Source: Actinomadura oligospora ATCC 43269
GTDB taxonomy: Bacteria; Actinomycetota; Actinomycetes; Streptosporangiales; Streptosporangiaceae
Assembly: GCF_000518265.1 (NCBI RefSeq)
Contig: NZ_KI912410.1
Span: 724,774-788,773, forward strand
Length of the DNA: 64,000 nucleotides
Direction of reading: 5' to 3'
The position numbers and the translations under genes were made by a program. Position 1 is the stretch's first letter. Every line of letters starts with the position of its first letter. This document shows, one piece after another, positions 34,021 through 43,413 of this stretch. The notes below the pieces were generated by a model. It saw only the letters and a program-made list of their open reading frames with translations, had not been told where the DNA came from and made no database searches.

Positions 34021-34875
34021 ATGGTCGCCATCTCCCCGGTACGCCGGATCGGCCGCGCGGTGCGCGGCCGGACGGCCGGCCTGGCCGCCTCGTTCAACCT
34101 GCCGGTCTTCCTCGGCCGGGTGCTGTACGGGCTGCTGTTCGACATCATCCTCAAACGCAAGTACGGCCGGACGCTCGCCAAGCAGGTCAGCGACATCACC
34201 GTCGGCGTCGGCGCGCTGGTGATCGGCGGCGGCATGATCTTCGTGATCGCGACGATGTCCCTCGCGACCGGCGCGATCGTCGGCCAGCAGGGCTACCCCG
34301 GGCTGGAACGCATCGGCGCGGAGGCGTTCACCGGACTGGTCGCGTCCTACTCCAACGTCCGCGAGGTGACCCCGATCATCGCCGGGGTCGCGCTGGTCGC
34401 GCAGGTCGGGACGAGCTTCACCGCCGAGATCGGCGCGATGCGGATCTCCGAGGAGATCGACGCGCTGGAGGTCATGGGCATCAACTCGCTGGTCTACCTC
34501 GTGTGCACGCGCGTGGCGGCCGGCGTCATCGCCCTGGTGCCGCTCTACCTGGTCTCGCTGTTCATGGCCTTCTGGGCGACGAGGTTCATCTCGGTCTCCG
34601 TCTACGGCCTGTCACCCGGCATCTACGACTACTACTTCCACCTGTACCTGCCGCCGATCGACGTGTTCTACAGCGTGGTCAAGGTGGCGATCTTCGCGTT
34701 CATCGTGATGTTCGTCCACTGCTACCGCGGGTACTACGCGGCGGGCGGACCGGTGGGCGTGGGCGTCGCGGCCGGACGCGCGATCCGGGAGTCCACGATC
34801 CTCATGATCCTGATGAACCTCCTGCTCAGCTACATCTTCTGGGGTCACGGCGGCACGGTGAGGCTGACCGGATGA
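34021..34875 (+). CDS. yrbEB: YrbE/MlaE-type permease B of the mce transporter
   Basis: A 284-aa membrane protein and partner of yrbEA. Seen: EVTPIIAGVALVAQVGTSFT, AEIGAMRISEEIDALEVMGI (the same E-x-M-G-I-N loop), and terminal segments ILMILMNLLLSYIFWG. It starts immediately after the yrbEA stop and overlaps mceA by ATGA. About five to six membrane segments. Confidence 0.93.
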   Translation: MVAISPVRRIGRAVRGRTAGLAASFNLPVFLGRVLYGLLFDIILKRKYGRTLAKQVSDITVGVGALVIGGGMIFVIATMSLATGAIVGQQGYPGLERIGAEAFTGLVASYSNVREVTPIIAGVALVAQVGTSFTAEIGAMRISEEIDALEVMGINSLVYLVCTRVAAGVIALVPLYLVSLFMAFWATRFISVSVYGLSPGIYDYYFHLYLPPIDVFYSVVKVAIFAFIVMFVHCYRGYYAAGGPVGVGVAAGRAIRESTILMILMNLLLSYIFWGHGGTVRLTG

Positions 34876-35963
34876 GCGACGAGACCCTCTCCGGGAGGAC
34901 CCGGACGATGTTCGGCGTCGCGGGCGCGGGCGCGCTCGCCGCCGCGGTCGCCGCGCTGGTGCTGGGCGCGACGCCGTCCAACGGCGGCTCGACCTACTTC
35001 ACCGCCCGGTTCCACCGCGCGGGCCAGGGCCTGGACCCCGGCAAGTCGGACGTGAAGATCCGCGGGATCACGGTCGGGACCGTCCAGAAGGTGAAACTCG
35101 ACCGGGACGGCCGGGTGAGCGTCCGGATGCGCGTCGACAAGGGCGTGAGACTGGCGCAGGGGACGACCGCGCGGATCGAGCCCGTGTCGGTGTTCGGCCC
35201 GAAGGACCTCGTCCTCGACCTCGGCAAGAACGAGACCACCGGCCCGTACCTGAAGAACAACGCCGACCTCGGCCAGGGCAGGGACCCGGTCGAGCTGTCC
35301 GACACCGCGTGGCCCGCCTACAAGCTCACCAAGGCCATCAACCCGGACGAACTGGCCACGATCCTGCGCACCTTCTCCGCCGGGCTGGACGGCCAGGGCC
35401 CCGCCCTCCGCCGAGCGCTCTCGAACGGCGCGAAGGTCATCGACGCGACCGACCAGGACAAGGCCCAGCTCAAGACCATCATGGACAACGTCGCCGGGCT
35501 CGCCCCCACGCTCGCCTCGCGCGGCGGGACGGTCAACCAGATCGTCGGCGACGTCAACCGCATCTCACCCGTCATCTACGACCGTCCGGACAAGATCAAC
35601 CAGATCCTGGACGGCACGAGCGAGCTCACCGGACGCGTCGGGGACTCGCTCCGCGACCACGGCGGCAACATCGGGAACATCATCGACGGCGCGGGCGACG
35701 CCGCGCGCGTCGTGCACGGCCAGCAGAGGAACATCCCGGTGCTGCTGGACGACCTGAACGGCTTCTTCACCCTGCTCGTGAAGGTCATCAAGGTGCCCGG
35801 CCCGAAGGGCACGATGATCGCCAACGTGGTCGGCCCGCTGCCGCTCGACCTCTGCAAGGTGTTCATCGACGTCTGCCCCGTCGCGCCGAAGACCACGGTG
35901 TTCGACCAGAAGGCCAACGTGGACCAGAAGAACGACGGGCTGAGGCGGGTGATGCGCAAGTGA
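34872..35963 (+). CDS. mceA: Mce family protein A
   Basis: A 363-aa protein. One N-terminal membrane segment (MFGVAGAGALAAAVAALVLG), then the MCE/MlaD domain (YFTARFHRAGQGLDPGKSDV, KIRGITVGTVQKVKL), then a long helical region (about 140-300) and a C-terminal Cys pair (LDLCKVFIDVC). It acts outside the membrane as part of the hexameric lipid-binding tunnel. The start overlaps yrbEB and the end overlaps mceB. Confidence 0.92.
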   Translation: MSDETLSGRTRTMFGVAGAGALAAAVAALVLGATPSNGGSTYFTARFHRAGQGLDPGKSDVKIRGITVGTVQKVKLDRDGRVSVRMRVDKGVRLAQGTTARIEPVSVFGPKDLVLDLGKNETTGPYLKNNADLGQGRDPVELSDTAWPAYKLTKAINPDELATILRTFSAGLDGQGPALRRALSNGAKVIDATDQDKAQLKTIMDNVAGLAPTLASRGGTVNQIVGDVNRISPVIYDRPDKINQILDGTSELTGRVGDSLRDHGGNIGNIIDGAGDAARVVHGQQRNIPVLLDDLNGFFTLLVKVIKVPGPKGTMIANVVGPLPLDLCKVFIDVCPVAPKTTVFDQKANVDQKNDGLRRVMRK

Positions 35964-37042
35964 GCCCCCGCCTCGCCCTCCGCCGGAAGGCCGCGCGCGG
36001 CCCCGACTACGCGACCACCGCCAAGTTCCTGGTCTTCGTCGTCGTCACCGGGATGCTGACGTTCTTCATCGGCCAGCAGATCCTCGGCACCAGCTTCAAC
36101 GACCGGTACCGGCTGACCGCCGAGTTCGACGACGTCACCGGCCTGCTCACCGGCGACCAGGTGAAGGTCGCGGGCACCCCGGTCGGCCAGGTCAGGAGCA
36201 TCAAGGTCAGGCAGGGCCGCGCCGTCGTCGGGATGGCCGTCGACAAGGACGTCAAGCTCCCCGACGACTCGACCGCCGCGATCCGCTGGCGCAACGTCCT
36301 CGGCCAGCGCGTGGTCTACCTCGAACCCGGGCAGAGCCGGACGATGCTGCACGGCGGCGCGCGCGTCCCGCACACCCGCTCGGTCGTCGATCTCGGCGAG
36401 CTCGTCAACGCCGTTCAGCCGCTGGTCAACAACCTCGACCCGAACCAGCTGAACCGGATCCTGTTCGCGCTCTCGCAGGCCCTCGACGGCAACGAGACCG
36501 CGATCAACACCATGATCACCAACCTGGACGGCCTGCTGCGGACCTTCGGCTCCCGCAGGCAGACGATCCAGCAGATGATCAAGGACTACTCGGCCGTCAC
36601 CGACGCCGTGGCCGTCCGGGACAAGCAGATCGCCAGGAGCGTCGACAACCTGCGCGACCTGGCGAAGGTGTTCGCCGACAACAAGAAGGTGCTGGAGAAC
36701 GCCGTCGTCCAGGTGTCCGGCGTGACCACCAACCTCAACGCGGTGCTCGGCGGGAACGACGCCCAGCTCGCGCGGATCATCGACAACCTCGGCAAGTTCA
36801 GCGACACGTTCCGGATCAACGTGGACCAGCTCGAGAAGATGGTGCAGACGCTGCCGCTCCCGCTCCGGCAGCTCTTCGCCACCACCAACGGCGGCCACTT
36901 CCTCCGCACCGACGTCATGTGCCTGAACCTCGTCGAGGGGCCGTGCCCGTTCCCGATGCGGCTGCCGAACGAACCCGGGAACGACGGGCCCTCGAAGCAG
37001 GACCTCGCCAAGCTCAAGTCGATCCTCAACGGGGGGCGGTGA
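35960..37042 (+). CDS. mceB: Mce family protein B
   Basis: A 360-aa protein. GTG 35960 overlaps the mceA stop (GTGA). Membrane segment KFLVFVVVTGMLTFFIGQQI, MCE domain YRLTAEFDDVTGLLTGDQVK, VAGTPVGQVRSIKV, then long helices with repeated NL/LDN heptads (INTMITNLDGLLRTFGSRRQ). A Cys pair near the C-terminus (DVMCLNLVEGPCPFP). Subunit of the mce lipid importer. Confidence 0.92.
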   Translation: MSPRLALRRKAARGPDYATTAKFLVFVVVTGMLTFFIGQQILGTSFNDRYRLTAEFDDVTGLLTGDQVKVAGTPVGQVRSIKVRQGRAVVGMAVDKDVKLPDDSTAAIRWRNVLGQRVVYLEPGQSRTMLHGGARVPHTRSVVDLGELVNAVQPLVNNLDPNQLNRILFALSQALDGNETAINTMITNLDGLLRTFGSRRQTIQQMIKDYSAVTDAVAVRDKQIARSVDNLRDLAKVFADNKKVLENAVVQVSGVTTNLNAVLGGNDAQLARIIDNLGKFSDTFRINVDQLEKMVQTLPLPLRQLFATTNGGHFLRTDVMCLNLVEGPCPFPMRLPNEPGNDGPSKQDLAKLKSILNGGR

Positions 37043-37045
37043 CGC

Positions 37046-38110
37046 ATGCCGCTGTTCCCCTCGCTGCGCGACGTCAACCAGAAGCTCGTCGCCGTGGGCA
37101 CCCTCGCCGTGATCGGCGCGGGCTGCGTGTTCGCGTTCGCCGTCGGGCAGCTGCACCTGTTCGACCAGGGCTACTCGATGAGCGGCGTCTTCGCCGACAC
37201 CGCGGGCGTCAAGAAGGGACAGGACGTCCGGGTCGCGGGCGTCAAGGCGGGCCGGGTCACGGGCGTCCACCCGGACTTCAGGACCGGCACGGTCATCGTG
37301 TCGTGGCACATGAACAAGGGCATCGACCTCGGCCCCGACACCCGCGCCGCGATCGAGACGACCACCCTGCTCGGCGGACGCTACATCCGACTGAGCGGCC
37401 CGGTCGCGCACCCCTACATGTCCAGCCTGTCCACGTCGCGGCGGCGCATCCCGCTCGACCGCACCAGGGTCCCCTACACCGTCCCGGACGCGCTGCAGGG
37501 CGCGAACAACATCATCGGGAAGCTGGACGAGAGGTCCATCGACAAGCTGCTCACCGAGATGTCGAAGATCAAGTCCCCGAACGCGGCGAAGCTGAACGAG
37601 ATGCTCCGCAACGTCCAGTCGCTGTCGCGGGCGCTGAACGACTCCTACCCCGAGGTCGAGAAGCTGCTCCAGGGCTCCAAGACGATCACCGCGACGCTCG
37701 CCGCCAAGGAAGGGCGGCTCAGGGAGATCATCGACAACAGCCGGATCCTGCTGCGCGTCCTGATCGAACGCCGCGACCAGCTCGCGTCCACGATCGGGCA
37801 GGGCAGCCGGACCGTCCGGACGCTGTCGAACACGATCTCCCGCAACCAGCGGCAGCTCGACACCCTCCTCGACAACCTGCACCTGCTGACGACCCGGCTC
37901 GCGCCGAACATGGACGTCCTCAACACCGACCTCTCCCTGCTCGGCCCGACCTTCGAGGGCGTGTCCAACGTGCGCGGGAACGGCAAGTGGATCGAGGGCG
38001 TGCTGACCGGTCTCGGCCCGCTCCAGCCCGACGGCCCGATCTCCACCCCGATCAAACCGCCCGGCGGGAAGACCGCCGACCAGACCGGCGCGCACGGGGG
38101 AGGCAACTGA
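37046..38110 (+). CDS. mceC: Mce family protein C
   Basis: A 354-aa protein. N-terminal membrane segment (LVAVGTLAVIGAGCVFAFAV), MCE domain GYSMSGVFADTAGVKKGQDV, RVAGVKAGRVTGVH, TTTLLGGRYIRLSG, then a helical coiled-coil-like part and a Pro/Gly tail. It is three bases after mceB and overlaps mceD (TGATG). The ATG follows GGGGGGCGGTG. Confidence 0.92.
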   Translation: MPLFPSLRDVNQKLVAVGTLAVIGAGCVFAFAVGQLHLFDQGYSMSGVFADTAGVKKGQDVRVAGVKAGRVTGVHPDFRTGTVIVSWHMNKGIDLGPDTRAAIETTTLLGGRYIRLSGPVAHPYMSSLSTSRRRIPLDRTRVPYTVPDALQGANNIIGKLDERSIDKLLTEMSKIKSPNAAKLNEMLRNVQSLSRALNDSYPEVEKLLQGSKTITATLAAKEGRLREIIDNSRILLRVLIERRDQLASTIGQGSRTVRTLSNTISRNQRQLDTLLDNLHLLTTRLAPNMDVLNTDLSLLGPTFEGVSNVRGNGKWIEGVLTGLGPLQPDGPISTPIKPPGGKTADQTGAHGGGN

Positions 38111-39207
38111 TGACCACCCGCCACAAACGCGCGCGCGACGGCCGCCACAAACGCGCGCGCGACGGCCGCAGCAAGCGCGCGCTCGCCGGAATCGGCCTCG
38201 CGCTGGCGACCGTCCTCGGCGGCTGCTCGCTCTCCCCGACCGGGGGCGGCGGGGACCGCGAGATGACCGTCTACCTGCCGAAGGCCCGCTCCTTCTACAA
38301 GGAGTCCAAGGTCAAGGTCATGGGCGCGGACGTCGGGTCGGTCGACTCGGTCCAGACCGACGGCGACCGCATCAGGGTCCGCTTCCACATCTCCAGGGAC
38401 GTGCCGTTGCCGAAGGGCGTCCAGGCGGCGATCGTCCCGCTGAACCTCGTGGGGGAGCGGAACCTCGTCCTGCACCCCGCGTGGAAGCCGGGCGACCCGA
38501 AGGAGACCTCCGACACCATCCCGATCGAGCGGACGAGCGTCCCGGTCGAGGTGGACGACGCGCTGAACTCCTTCACCAACCTCGCCAGGGCGCTCGACCC
38601 GACCAAGGTGCAGCCCGCGCTCGACCAGACCGCGAACTCCTTCAACGGCAACGGCAGGACGTTCAACGCGACGCTCGAGGAGAGCGCCCGGCTCGTCCAG
38701 AACGTCGCGGGCCAGGACAAGAACCTCATCGCCGTCGCGAGCAACCTGCACCGGCTCGCCGGGGTCGTCCGGGGCCGCGAGCAGGTCCTCGGCGAGGTGA
38801 TCCAGGACTTCAGCACCGCCAGCCGCGTCCTCGCCGGGGAACGCGGCGAGATCCAGGACCTCGTCCACGGCCTCGTCGACCTCTCCCGCAACGGCCAGAG
38901 GCTGCTCGACAAGTACAAGGGACAGCTGCCGGACGACCTGGCCGTCCTCACCCGCGTCGCGCTGATCCTCAAGGGCAACGCGGCCCGCCTCGCCCAGCTC
39001 GTCAAGGCGCTCCCGAGCCTGAGCGGCGCGCTCATCGACGGCTACAACCCGAAGAACAAGTCGCTGCAGATCCGGGTCGCCACCGACGCCTTCCTCCGGA
39101 CGTGGCTCAAGTCGATCCTGCGTGACGACAACGTCGGCTGCCCGCTCCCCAAGCCGAACTCCAACTGCCCGTGGCCGGGCTCGGGCGACATCACCGGAGG
39201 CCACTGA
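38110..39207 (+). CDS. mceD: Mce family protein D, with lipobox and N-terminal repeats
   Basis: A 365-aa protein. The N-terminus contains RHKRARDG twice and then RSKRALAG, from 24-bp direct repeats at 38119-38166. Then LALATVLGGC, a lipobox with Cys at about residue 39. The MCE domain follows (MTVYLPKARSFYKESKVKVM, GADVGSVDSVQ, LNLVGERNLVLHP), with long helices after it. A strongly basic extended n-region before a lipobox is unusual. The C-terminus has two Cys (VGCPLPKPNSNCPWP). Confidence 0.9.
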   Translation: MTTRHKRARDGRHKRARDGRSKRALAGIGLALATVLGGCSLSPTGGGGDREMTVYLPKARSFYKESKVKVMGADVGSVDSVQTDGDRIRVRFHISRDVPLPKGVQAAIVPLNLVGERNLVLHPAWKPGDPKETSDTIPIERTSVPVEVDDALNSFTNLARALDPTKVQPALDQTANSFNGNGRTFNATLEESARLVQNVAGQDKNLIAVASNLHRLAGVVRGREQVLGEVIQDFSTASRVLAGERGEIQDLVHGLVDLSRNGQRLLDKYKGQLPDDLAVLTRVALILKGNAARLAQLVKALPSLSGALIDGYNPKNKSLQIRVATDAFLRTWLKSILRDDNVGCPLPKPNSNCPWPGSGDITGGH

Positions 39208-40298
39208 TGCGCGGACGGACGCTCGCGGCCCTGCTCCTCACCCTCACCCTGGCGCTGACCGGCTGCTCGTTCCAGACCTTCGGCGCGCCCAAGGGCAAGG
39301 TGCACCTCACCGCGGACTTCGACGACGCGCAGGGCCTGGTCGCCGGGCACGGCGTCCAGATGTCGGACGTCAAGATCGGCACGGTGCTGTCGGTCAGGCG
39401 CGACGGCTACAAGGCCAAGGTCACCATGGCGATCATGGACAGGTACCGGCTCCCGCAGGGGACCAGGGCCGAGATCAAGGTGACCTCGCTGCTCGGCGAG
39501 AACTACGTGGACATGATCCTGCCGCCCGGCGGCAGCATGGACCAGGGCCCCTACCTCGCCAACGGGGCCCGCATCGAGGACGCCACCGTCCAGCCCGCGT
39601 TCGAGCAGGTCGTCGGCCAGACCGGCCCCCTGCTGAAGTCCCTCGCGGGCAACGACATCTCGACCATCGTCAACGCGGGCGCCACGGCCCTGGACGGCCA
39701 GGGCCACAAGCTCAACAAGACCGTCAGGCAGACCTCCGACCTGGTGAAACTGTTCGCCGACCAGCGCGCCGAGCTCGGCGAGTCCATCGACCAGTTCGCC
39801 CGGCTCGGCCGCTCGCTCGCGGCGGGCAAGGACGCCCTGAACCGCGCCCCCGGCGAGATCGCCAAGACCACCGACCTGCTCAACGAGGACAAGGACAAGA
39901 TCCTCAAGACGGTCGACCGGCTCGGCTACGCCGCCGCCGAACTCAACGACAAGGTCCTCGCCGGACGTGTCGCCACCTTCCGCCGCCTGCTGAACGACGT
40001 CGACCCGATCATCGCCGAGCTCGGCAGCGAGCGCACCCGCCTCACCAACCTCGTCAACGGCCTGGTCTCCTTCGAGCAGAAACTGCCCCTGGCCAGCTAC
40101 GACGGCAACCTGATGATGTACCCCGTCCTCCGCCTCGTCTGGCCGGACGGCACCCCCGTCCTCCCCGGCCTGGGCGGCTCCGGCGGCTCCGGCTCGGGCG
40201 GCGGCAAGAAGAAGGGCGCGAAGAACACCAGCGCCCTCCCGCCCAAGGTCCGCGACGCGTTCCCCAACCTCGACTCCCTCCTGGAGCCGCCGCGATGA
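39207..40298 (+). CDS. mceE: Mce family lipoprotein E
   Basis: A 363-aa protein. Short lipoprotein signal with lipobox LTGC (Cys about residue 19). MCE domain: KVHLTADFDDAQGLVAGHGV, QMSDVKIGTVLSVR, VTSLLGENYVDMILPPGG. The helical part is followed by a Gly/Ser and Lys tail (GGSGGSGSGGGKKKG). It corresponds to the LprK position in mycobacterial mce operons. ATG 39207 overlaps the mceD stop. Confidence 0.92.
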   Translation: MRGRTLAALLLTLTLALTGCSFQTFGAPKGKVHLTADFDDAQGLVAGHGVQMSDVKIGTVLSVRRDGYKAKVTMAIMDRYRLPQGTRAEIKVTSLLGENYVDMILPPGGSMDQGPYLANGARIEDATVQPAFEQVVGQTGPLLKSLAGNDISTIVNAGATALDGQGHKLNKTVRQTSDLVKLFADQRAELGESIDQFARLGRSLAAGKDALNRAPGEIAKTTDLLNEDKDKILKTVDRLGYAAAELNDKVLAGRVATFRRLLNDVDPIIAELGSERTRLTNLVNGLVSFEQKLPLASYDGNLMMYPVLRLVWPDGTPVLPGLGGSGGSGSGGGKKKGAKNTSALPPKVRDAFPNLDSLLEPPR

Positions 40299-41608
40299 AC
40301 AGGCGAATCGCGATCAACCTCGGGGTGTTCGCCGCCCTCGCGGTGGTCATGACGGTGTGGGCGTTCACCAACGTCGTCCGGTTCGACGCGATCGAACGGC
40401 CGTACCACCTGACCGTGGAGTTCGAGTCGTCGCCCGGTCTGCACCCGAACTTCGAGGTCGACTACCTCGGGCTGCGCGTCGGGCACATCCAGCAGGTGAG
40501 GCTCGCCAAGGACCGCGTGGTCGTGAGGCTCGGGATCGACCGGGGCGTGAAGATCCCGCAGGGCGCGACGGCCGCCGCGGCGCGCAAGTCGGCGGTCGGG
40601 GAGCCGGTGGTCGAGCTGACGCCCGCGCCCGGCATGGGACACGCGCCGCCGATGCGTCCGGGCACGGTCATCCCGAAGGAGAAGACGACCGTCCCGCCGA
40701 AGTACAGCGACCTGTTCGCGGCCGTCCTGCAGACGCTCAAGTCGATCAAGCCCGAGGACGCGAAGATCATCACGCACGAGCTGGCCGCCGGCTGGTCCGG
40801 ACGGCAGGACTCGCTGCGCCAGATCATCCAGGGCGGCGACCAGCTCGCCGGGACGTTCGCCCAGAACACCCAGATGCTGGACGGCCTGGTCAGGGACCTC
40901 AGCCGTGTCTCGACCGTCCTCAACCAGAACCGGAACGCGCTCGGCGAGGGCGTCGACAACCTCGCGTCCCTGACCGGCGCGCTCAGCCAGGTGCGCGGCG
41001 AGCTCGCCGAACTGCGCGACCGCGGGCCCGGGCTGCTCGACTCGGTCAACACCCTGCTCGACAAGAGCGGCGACGACCTCGACTGCATGGTCGACAACCT
41101 CGGGACGCTGCACCTCAAGCGGTACGACCCGGCGATCCTCACCCACCTCGGGCAGATCTTCCAGCAGGCCCCCGCGCTCGGGAGGGTGCTGAACGGCATC
41201 ATCGGCGAGCACCAGGGCCAGACGGTGCTGAACGTGGCGTTCATGTTCACGCTGAAGACCCAGGCCGCGCTGGAGTACAAGTACCCGATGCCGCAGCCGC
41301 AGGTGACGACCCCGCCGACCTGCCCCGGCGGACGTGTGCCCGGAGCCGTCCCGCAGAAGCCCTACAAGGGCAAGAACACGGGGGACACGCTTCCCGTCCA
41401 CGATCCGGCGCTCGACCGCCCGAGGGACATCAACGCCAGGAACGCCGCGGGCAGCGGCGGGAACCCTTCATCCGGGCCTCCGGCTTGGCTAGTGTACGTC
41501 CCCCCGGTTGTCGCCTTGATGGTGTTGGTCAGGGTGATGATGGGCTCGGTGCCTGTGATGTCCCGCCTGTCCCGCCTGCCCCGGCCACGTCGCCGCCGCA
41601 GGAAGTGA
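40295..41608 (+). CDS. mceF: Mce family protein F
   Basis: A 437-aa protein, the longest subunit. Segment INLGVFAALAVVMTVWAFTN, MCE domain YHLTVEFESSPGLHPNFEVD, YLGLRVGHIQQVRLAKD, then helices. After a low-complexity stretch there is a second hydrophobic segment near the C-terminus (AWLVYVPPVVALMVLVRVMM) and a very basic end (RLPRPRRRRRK). That C-terminal membrane anchor is not universal in MceF. ATGA overlap with mceE. Confidence 0.9.
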   Translation: MNRRIAINLGVFAALAVVMTVWAFTNVVRFDAIERPYHLTVEFESSPGLHPNFEVDYLGLRVGHIQQVRLAKDRVVVRLGIDRGVKIPQGATAAAARKSAVGEPVVELTPAPGMGHAPPMRPGTVIPKEKTTVPPKYSDLFAAVLQTLKSIKPEDAKIITHELAAGWSGRQDSLRQIIQGGDQLAGTFAQNTQMLDGLVRDLSRVSTVLNQNRNALGEGVDNLASLTGALSQVRGELAELRDRGPGLLDSVNTLLDKSGDDLDCMVDNLGTLHLKRYDPAILTHLGQIFQQAPALGRVLNGIIGEHQGQTVLNVAFMFTLKTQAALEYKYPMPQPQVTTPPTCPGGRVPGAVPQKPYKGKNTGDTLPVHDPALDRPRDINARNAAGSGGNPSSGPPAWLVYVPPVVALMVLVRVMMGSVPVMSRLSRLPRPRRRRRK

Positions 41609-41638
41609 GTCGATAGTCCCGCGAGGAGAGTGCTCCAA

Positions 41639-42703
41639 GTGACTGCCAAGACCACCCGGAACACCGGTAAGGACGACGCCGCGGAAGAGGCCGCGCTGTC
41701 CGCTACCGCGGAGGGTGTGCTGTCCGCTACCACGGAGGGTGTGTCGTCCGGGGCCGCGGAGGTGGTCGCCGAGGACGATCTCGAGGCCGGGCGGGCCCGG
41801 GAGGAGACCAGGACCAAGGCCCCGGCGAAGAAGAAGCGGCGCGTCCGCGTCATCGAGGTCATCGAGGACGACGACGACCTGGACGAGGTGCTGGAGGCCA
41901 TCGAGTCCGGCGAACTCCTCGAGGAGGAGCCCGAACCCGAGCCGACGCCGGAGAAGCCCGCCGCGAAGCAGTCCAAGCCGAAGTCCATCCTGGCCGACGA
42001 AGAAAAGGCCGCCGAGCCCGAGGCGAAGGCCGTCGTCCAGAAGGCGTCCTCGGGCGGCGGCGCGATCGATCTCGACGCGGCCTCCGGCTCCAGCGGGTTC
42101 TCGATGAGCCGCAACGCCGCGATCGTGACCGTGGTCGTCGTCGCGCTGCTGGCCAGCCTCGGCATCTGGCAGTGGACGAGCGCGTCGAAGCTGTCGGGCG
42201 ACGAGCACGCGCGCGACGACGTCGGGAAGGCCGCCGCCGCGTACGGGGACGCGGTGTTCACCTACAACTCGTCCAACTACCAGGGGCAGATGGACAAGGT
42301 CCAGAAGATGCTCGCGGGGGACCTGCTCGACCTCTACAAGCGGTGCACCGTGCCGAACCTGGGCGACAACTTCAAGTCCAACCCGGGGCTGTCGCTGACG
42401 TCCCGGACGAGCAAGGTGTTCGTCGGCGACGTGGACGGCAAGTTCGCGACCGCGACGATCGCGACCGACATCACCGTGCAGAGCAGCCAGGGCTCGACGT
42501 CCGCCCCGGCGAGCCTGATCCGCCTGTCGCTGGCGAAGAGCGGCGGCGGGTGGAAGGTGACGCAGCAGTTCCCGTCCGGGGTGAACCAGCAGAGCAACGA
42601 CTGCTCCGGCTCGAACCAGATCCCGGTCAGCCCGAACGGTCAGAACGGGCAGCCCGGCACGGGCAAGCCGTCCTCCACTCCGTCGGCGAAGCCGAGCAAC
42701 TGA
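41639..42703 (+). CDS. Mce-associated membrane protein
   Basis: A 354-aa protein. GTG 41639 is ten bases after GAGGAG; GTG 41630 is too close to it. A long charged cytoplasmic N-terminus (about 150 aa) contains the direct repeat LSATAEGV/LSATTEGV (24-bp units 41696-41743) and acidic runs (IEDDDDLDEVLEAI). There is one membrane segment (AAIVTVVVVALLASLGIWQW) and an extracytoplasmic NTF2-like domain (YGDAVFTYNSSNYQGQMDKV). This domain is typical of Mam proteins that stabilise Mce complexes. Last gene of the operon, followed by a hairpin. Confidence 0.88.
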   Translation: MTAKTTRNTGKDDAAEEAALSATAEGVLSATTEGVSSGAAEVVAEDDLEAGRAREETRTKAPAKKKRRVRVIEVIEDDDDLDEVLEAIESGELLEEEPEPEPTPEKPAAKQSKPKSILADEEKAAEPEAKAVVQKASSGGGAIDLDAASGSSGFSMSRNAAIVTVVVVALLASLGIWQWTSASKLSGDEHARDDVGKAAAAYGDAVFTYNSSNYQGQMDKVQKMLAGDLLDLYKRCTVPNLGDNFKSNPGLSLTSRTSKVFVGDVDGKFATATIATDITVQSSQGSTSAPASLIRLSLAKSGGGWKVTQQFPSGVNQQSNDCSGSNQIPVSPNGQNGQPGTGKPSSTPSAKPSN

Positions 42704-42710
42704 CGCGGCG

Positions 42711-42736
42711 GCGGGCCCGGACGGATCCGGGCCCGC
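42711..42736. terminator. Terminator of the mce operon
   Basis: The 10-bp stem GCGGGCCCGG (42711-42720) pairs with 42727-42736 across a 6-nt loop, between convergent genes. Confidence 0.7.
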
Positions 42737-42742
42737 GTCCCG

Positions 42743-43198
42743 CTACGGCTTGATGAGGACGGGCCGGTCGCAGGTCCGGCGCACGGGATAGCAGGCCGAA
42801 CTGATCCCGCTCAGATCGAAGCTGTACAGCGAGACCAGCGCGACGTTCGGCGCGGTCACCTTCAGGGTGACGGTCCGCTTCCTGGTGGTGTCGCAGTAGA
42901 AGGTCCGGACGGTCCGCTCCTTCGACCGTCCGCCGACGACGTACGCGAACACGTGGCAGCCGTCCGCGGCGACCTCCGTGGTCGTGAACACCGCGCGGTC
43001 CGCGTACCAGGACACGGTGCCCTTCATCGACGACCTGCCGTACGGAACGCTGTACCGGCTGACCTTCACAGCAGCGACGGCGGGGGAGACGGCGATGGCG
43101 GGGGCAACGGCGATGGCGGGGGAGGCGAGGGTGGCGGCGAGGCCGACCGAGGCGGCGGCGGCCGAGGCGAGGACGGCGGGGTGACCCCAGGCACGCAT
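42743..43198 (-). CDS. Small secreted protein
   Basis: A 151-aa protein. Signal peptide with the internal repeat AIAVAPAIAVSPAVA, made of near-identical DNA units. The mature part is about 105 aa, beta-rich (GTVSWYADRAVFTTTEVAAD), with four Cys (DGCHVF, FYCDTT, SACYPVRRTC), so disulfides are likely. Function not recognised. Convergent with the mce operon. Confidence 0.7.
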   Translation of the reverse strand: MRAWGHPAVLASAAAASVGLAATLASPAIAVAPAIAVSPAVAAVKVSRYSVPYGRSSMKGTVSWYADRAVFTTTEVAADGCHVFAYVVGGRSKERTVRTFYCDTTRKRTVTLKVTAPNVALVSLYSFDLSGISSACYPVRRTCDRPVLIKP

Positions 43199-43413
43199 GG
43201 GTGCTCCCGAGATGGTTGGGGACTACGGGAGCACGAGCCTAGGTAGCCCCGCGCGCGCTGATCAACTTGTCCGTCCGGAACCTGTGAAGGTCAGGTGGAG
43301 CGGTCAGGAAGCGACGACCGCCGGCCGTCCGCCCTGAGGGGTGGAGGCAGGGCGGGCGGACGACGGGCGAGGGGCGGTCGAGGGGGCAGCGTGGCCAGGG
43401 GTGCGGCGGACGG

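Noticed and set aside
35576-38095. Minus-strand open frame of 839 codons under mceA-mceC
   Set aside because: A shadow of a well-supported, overlapping mce operon. It has no recognisable domain.
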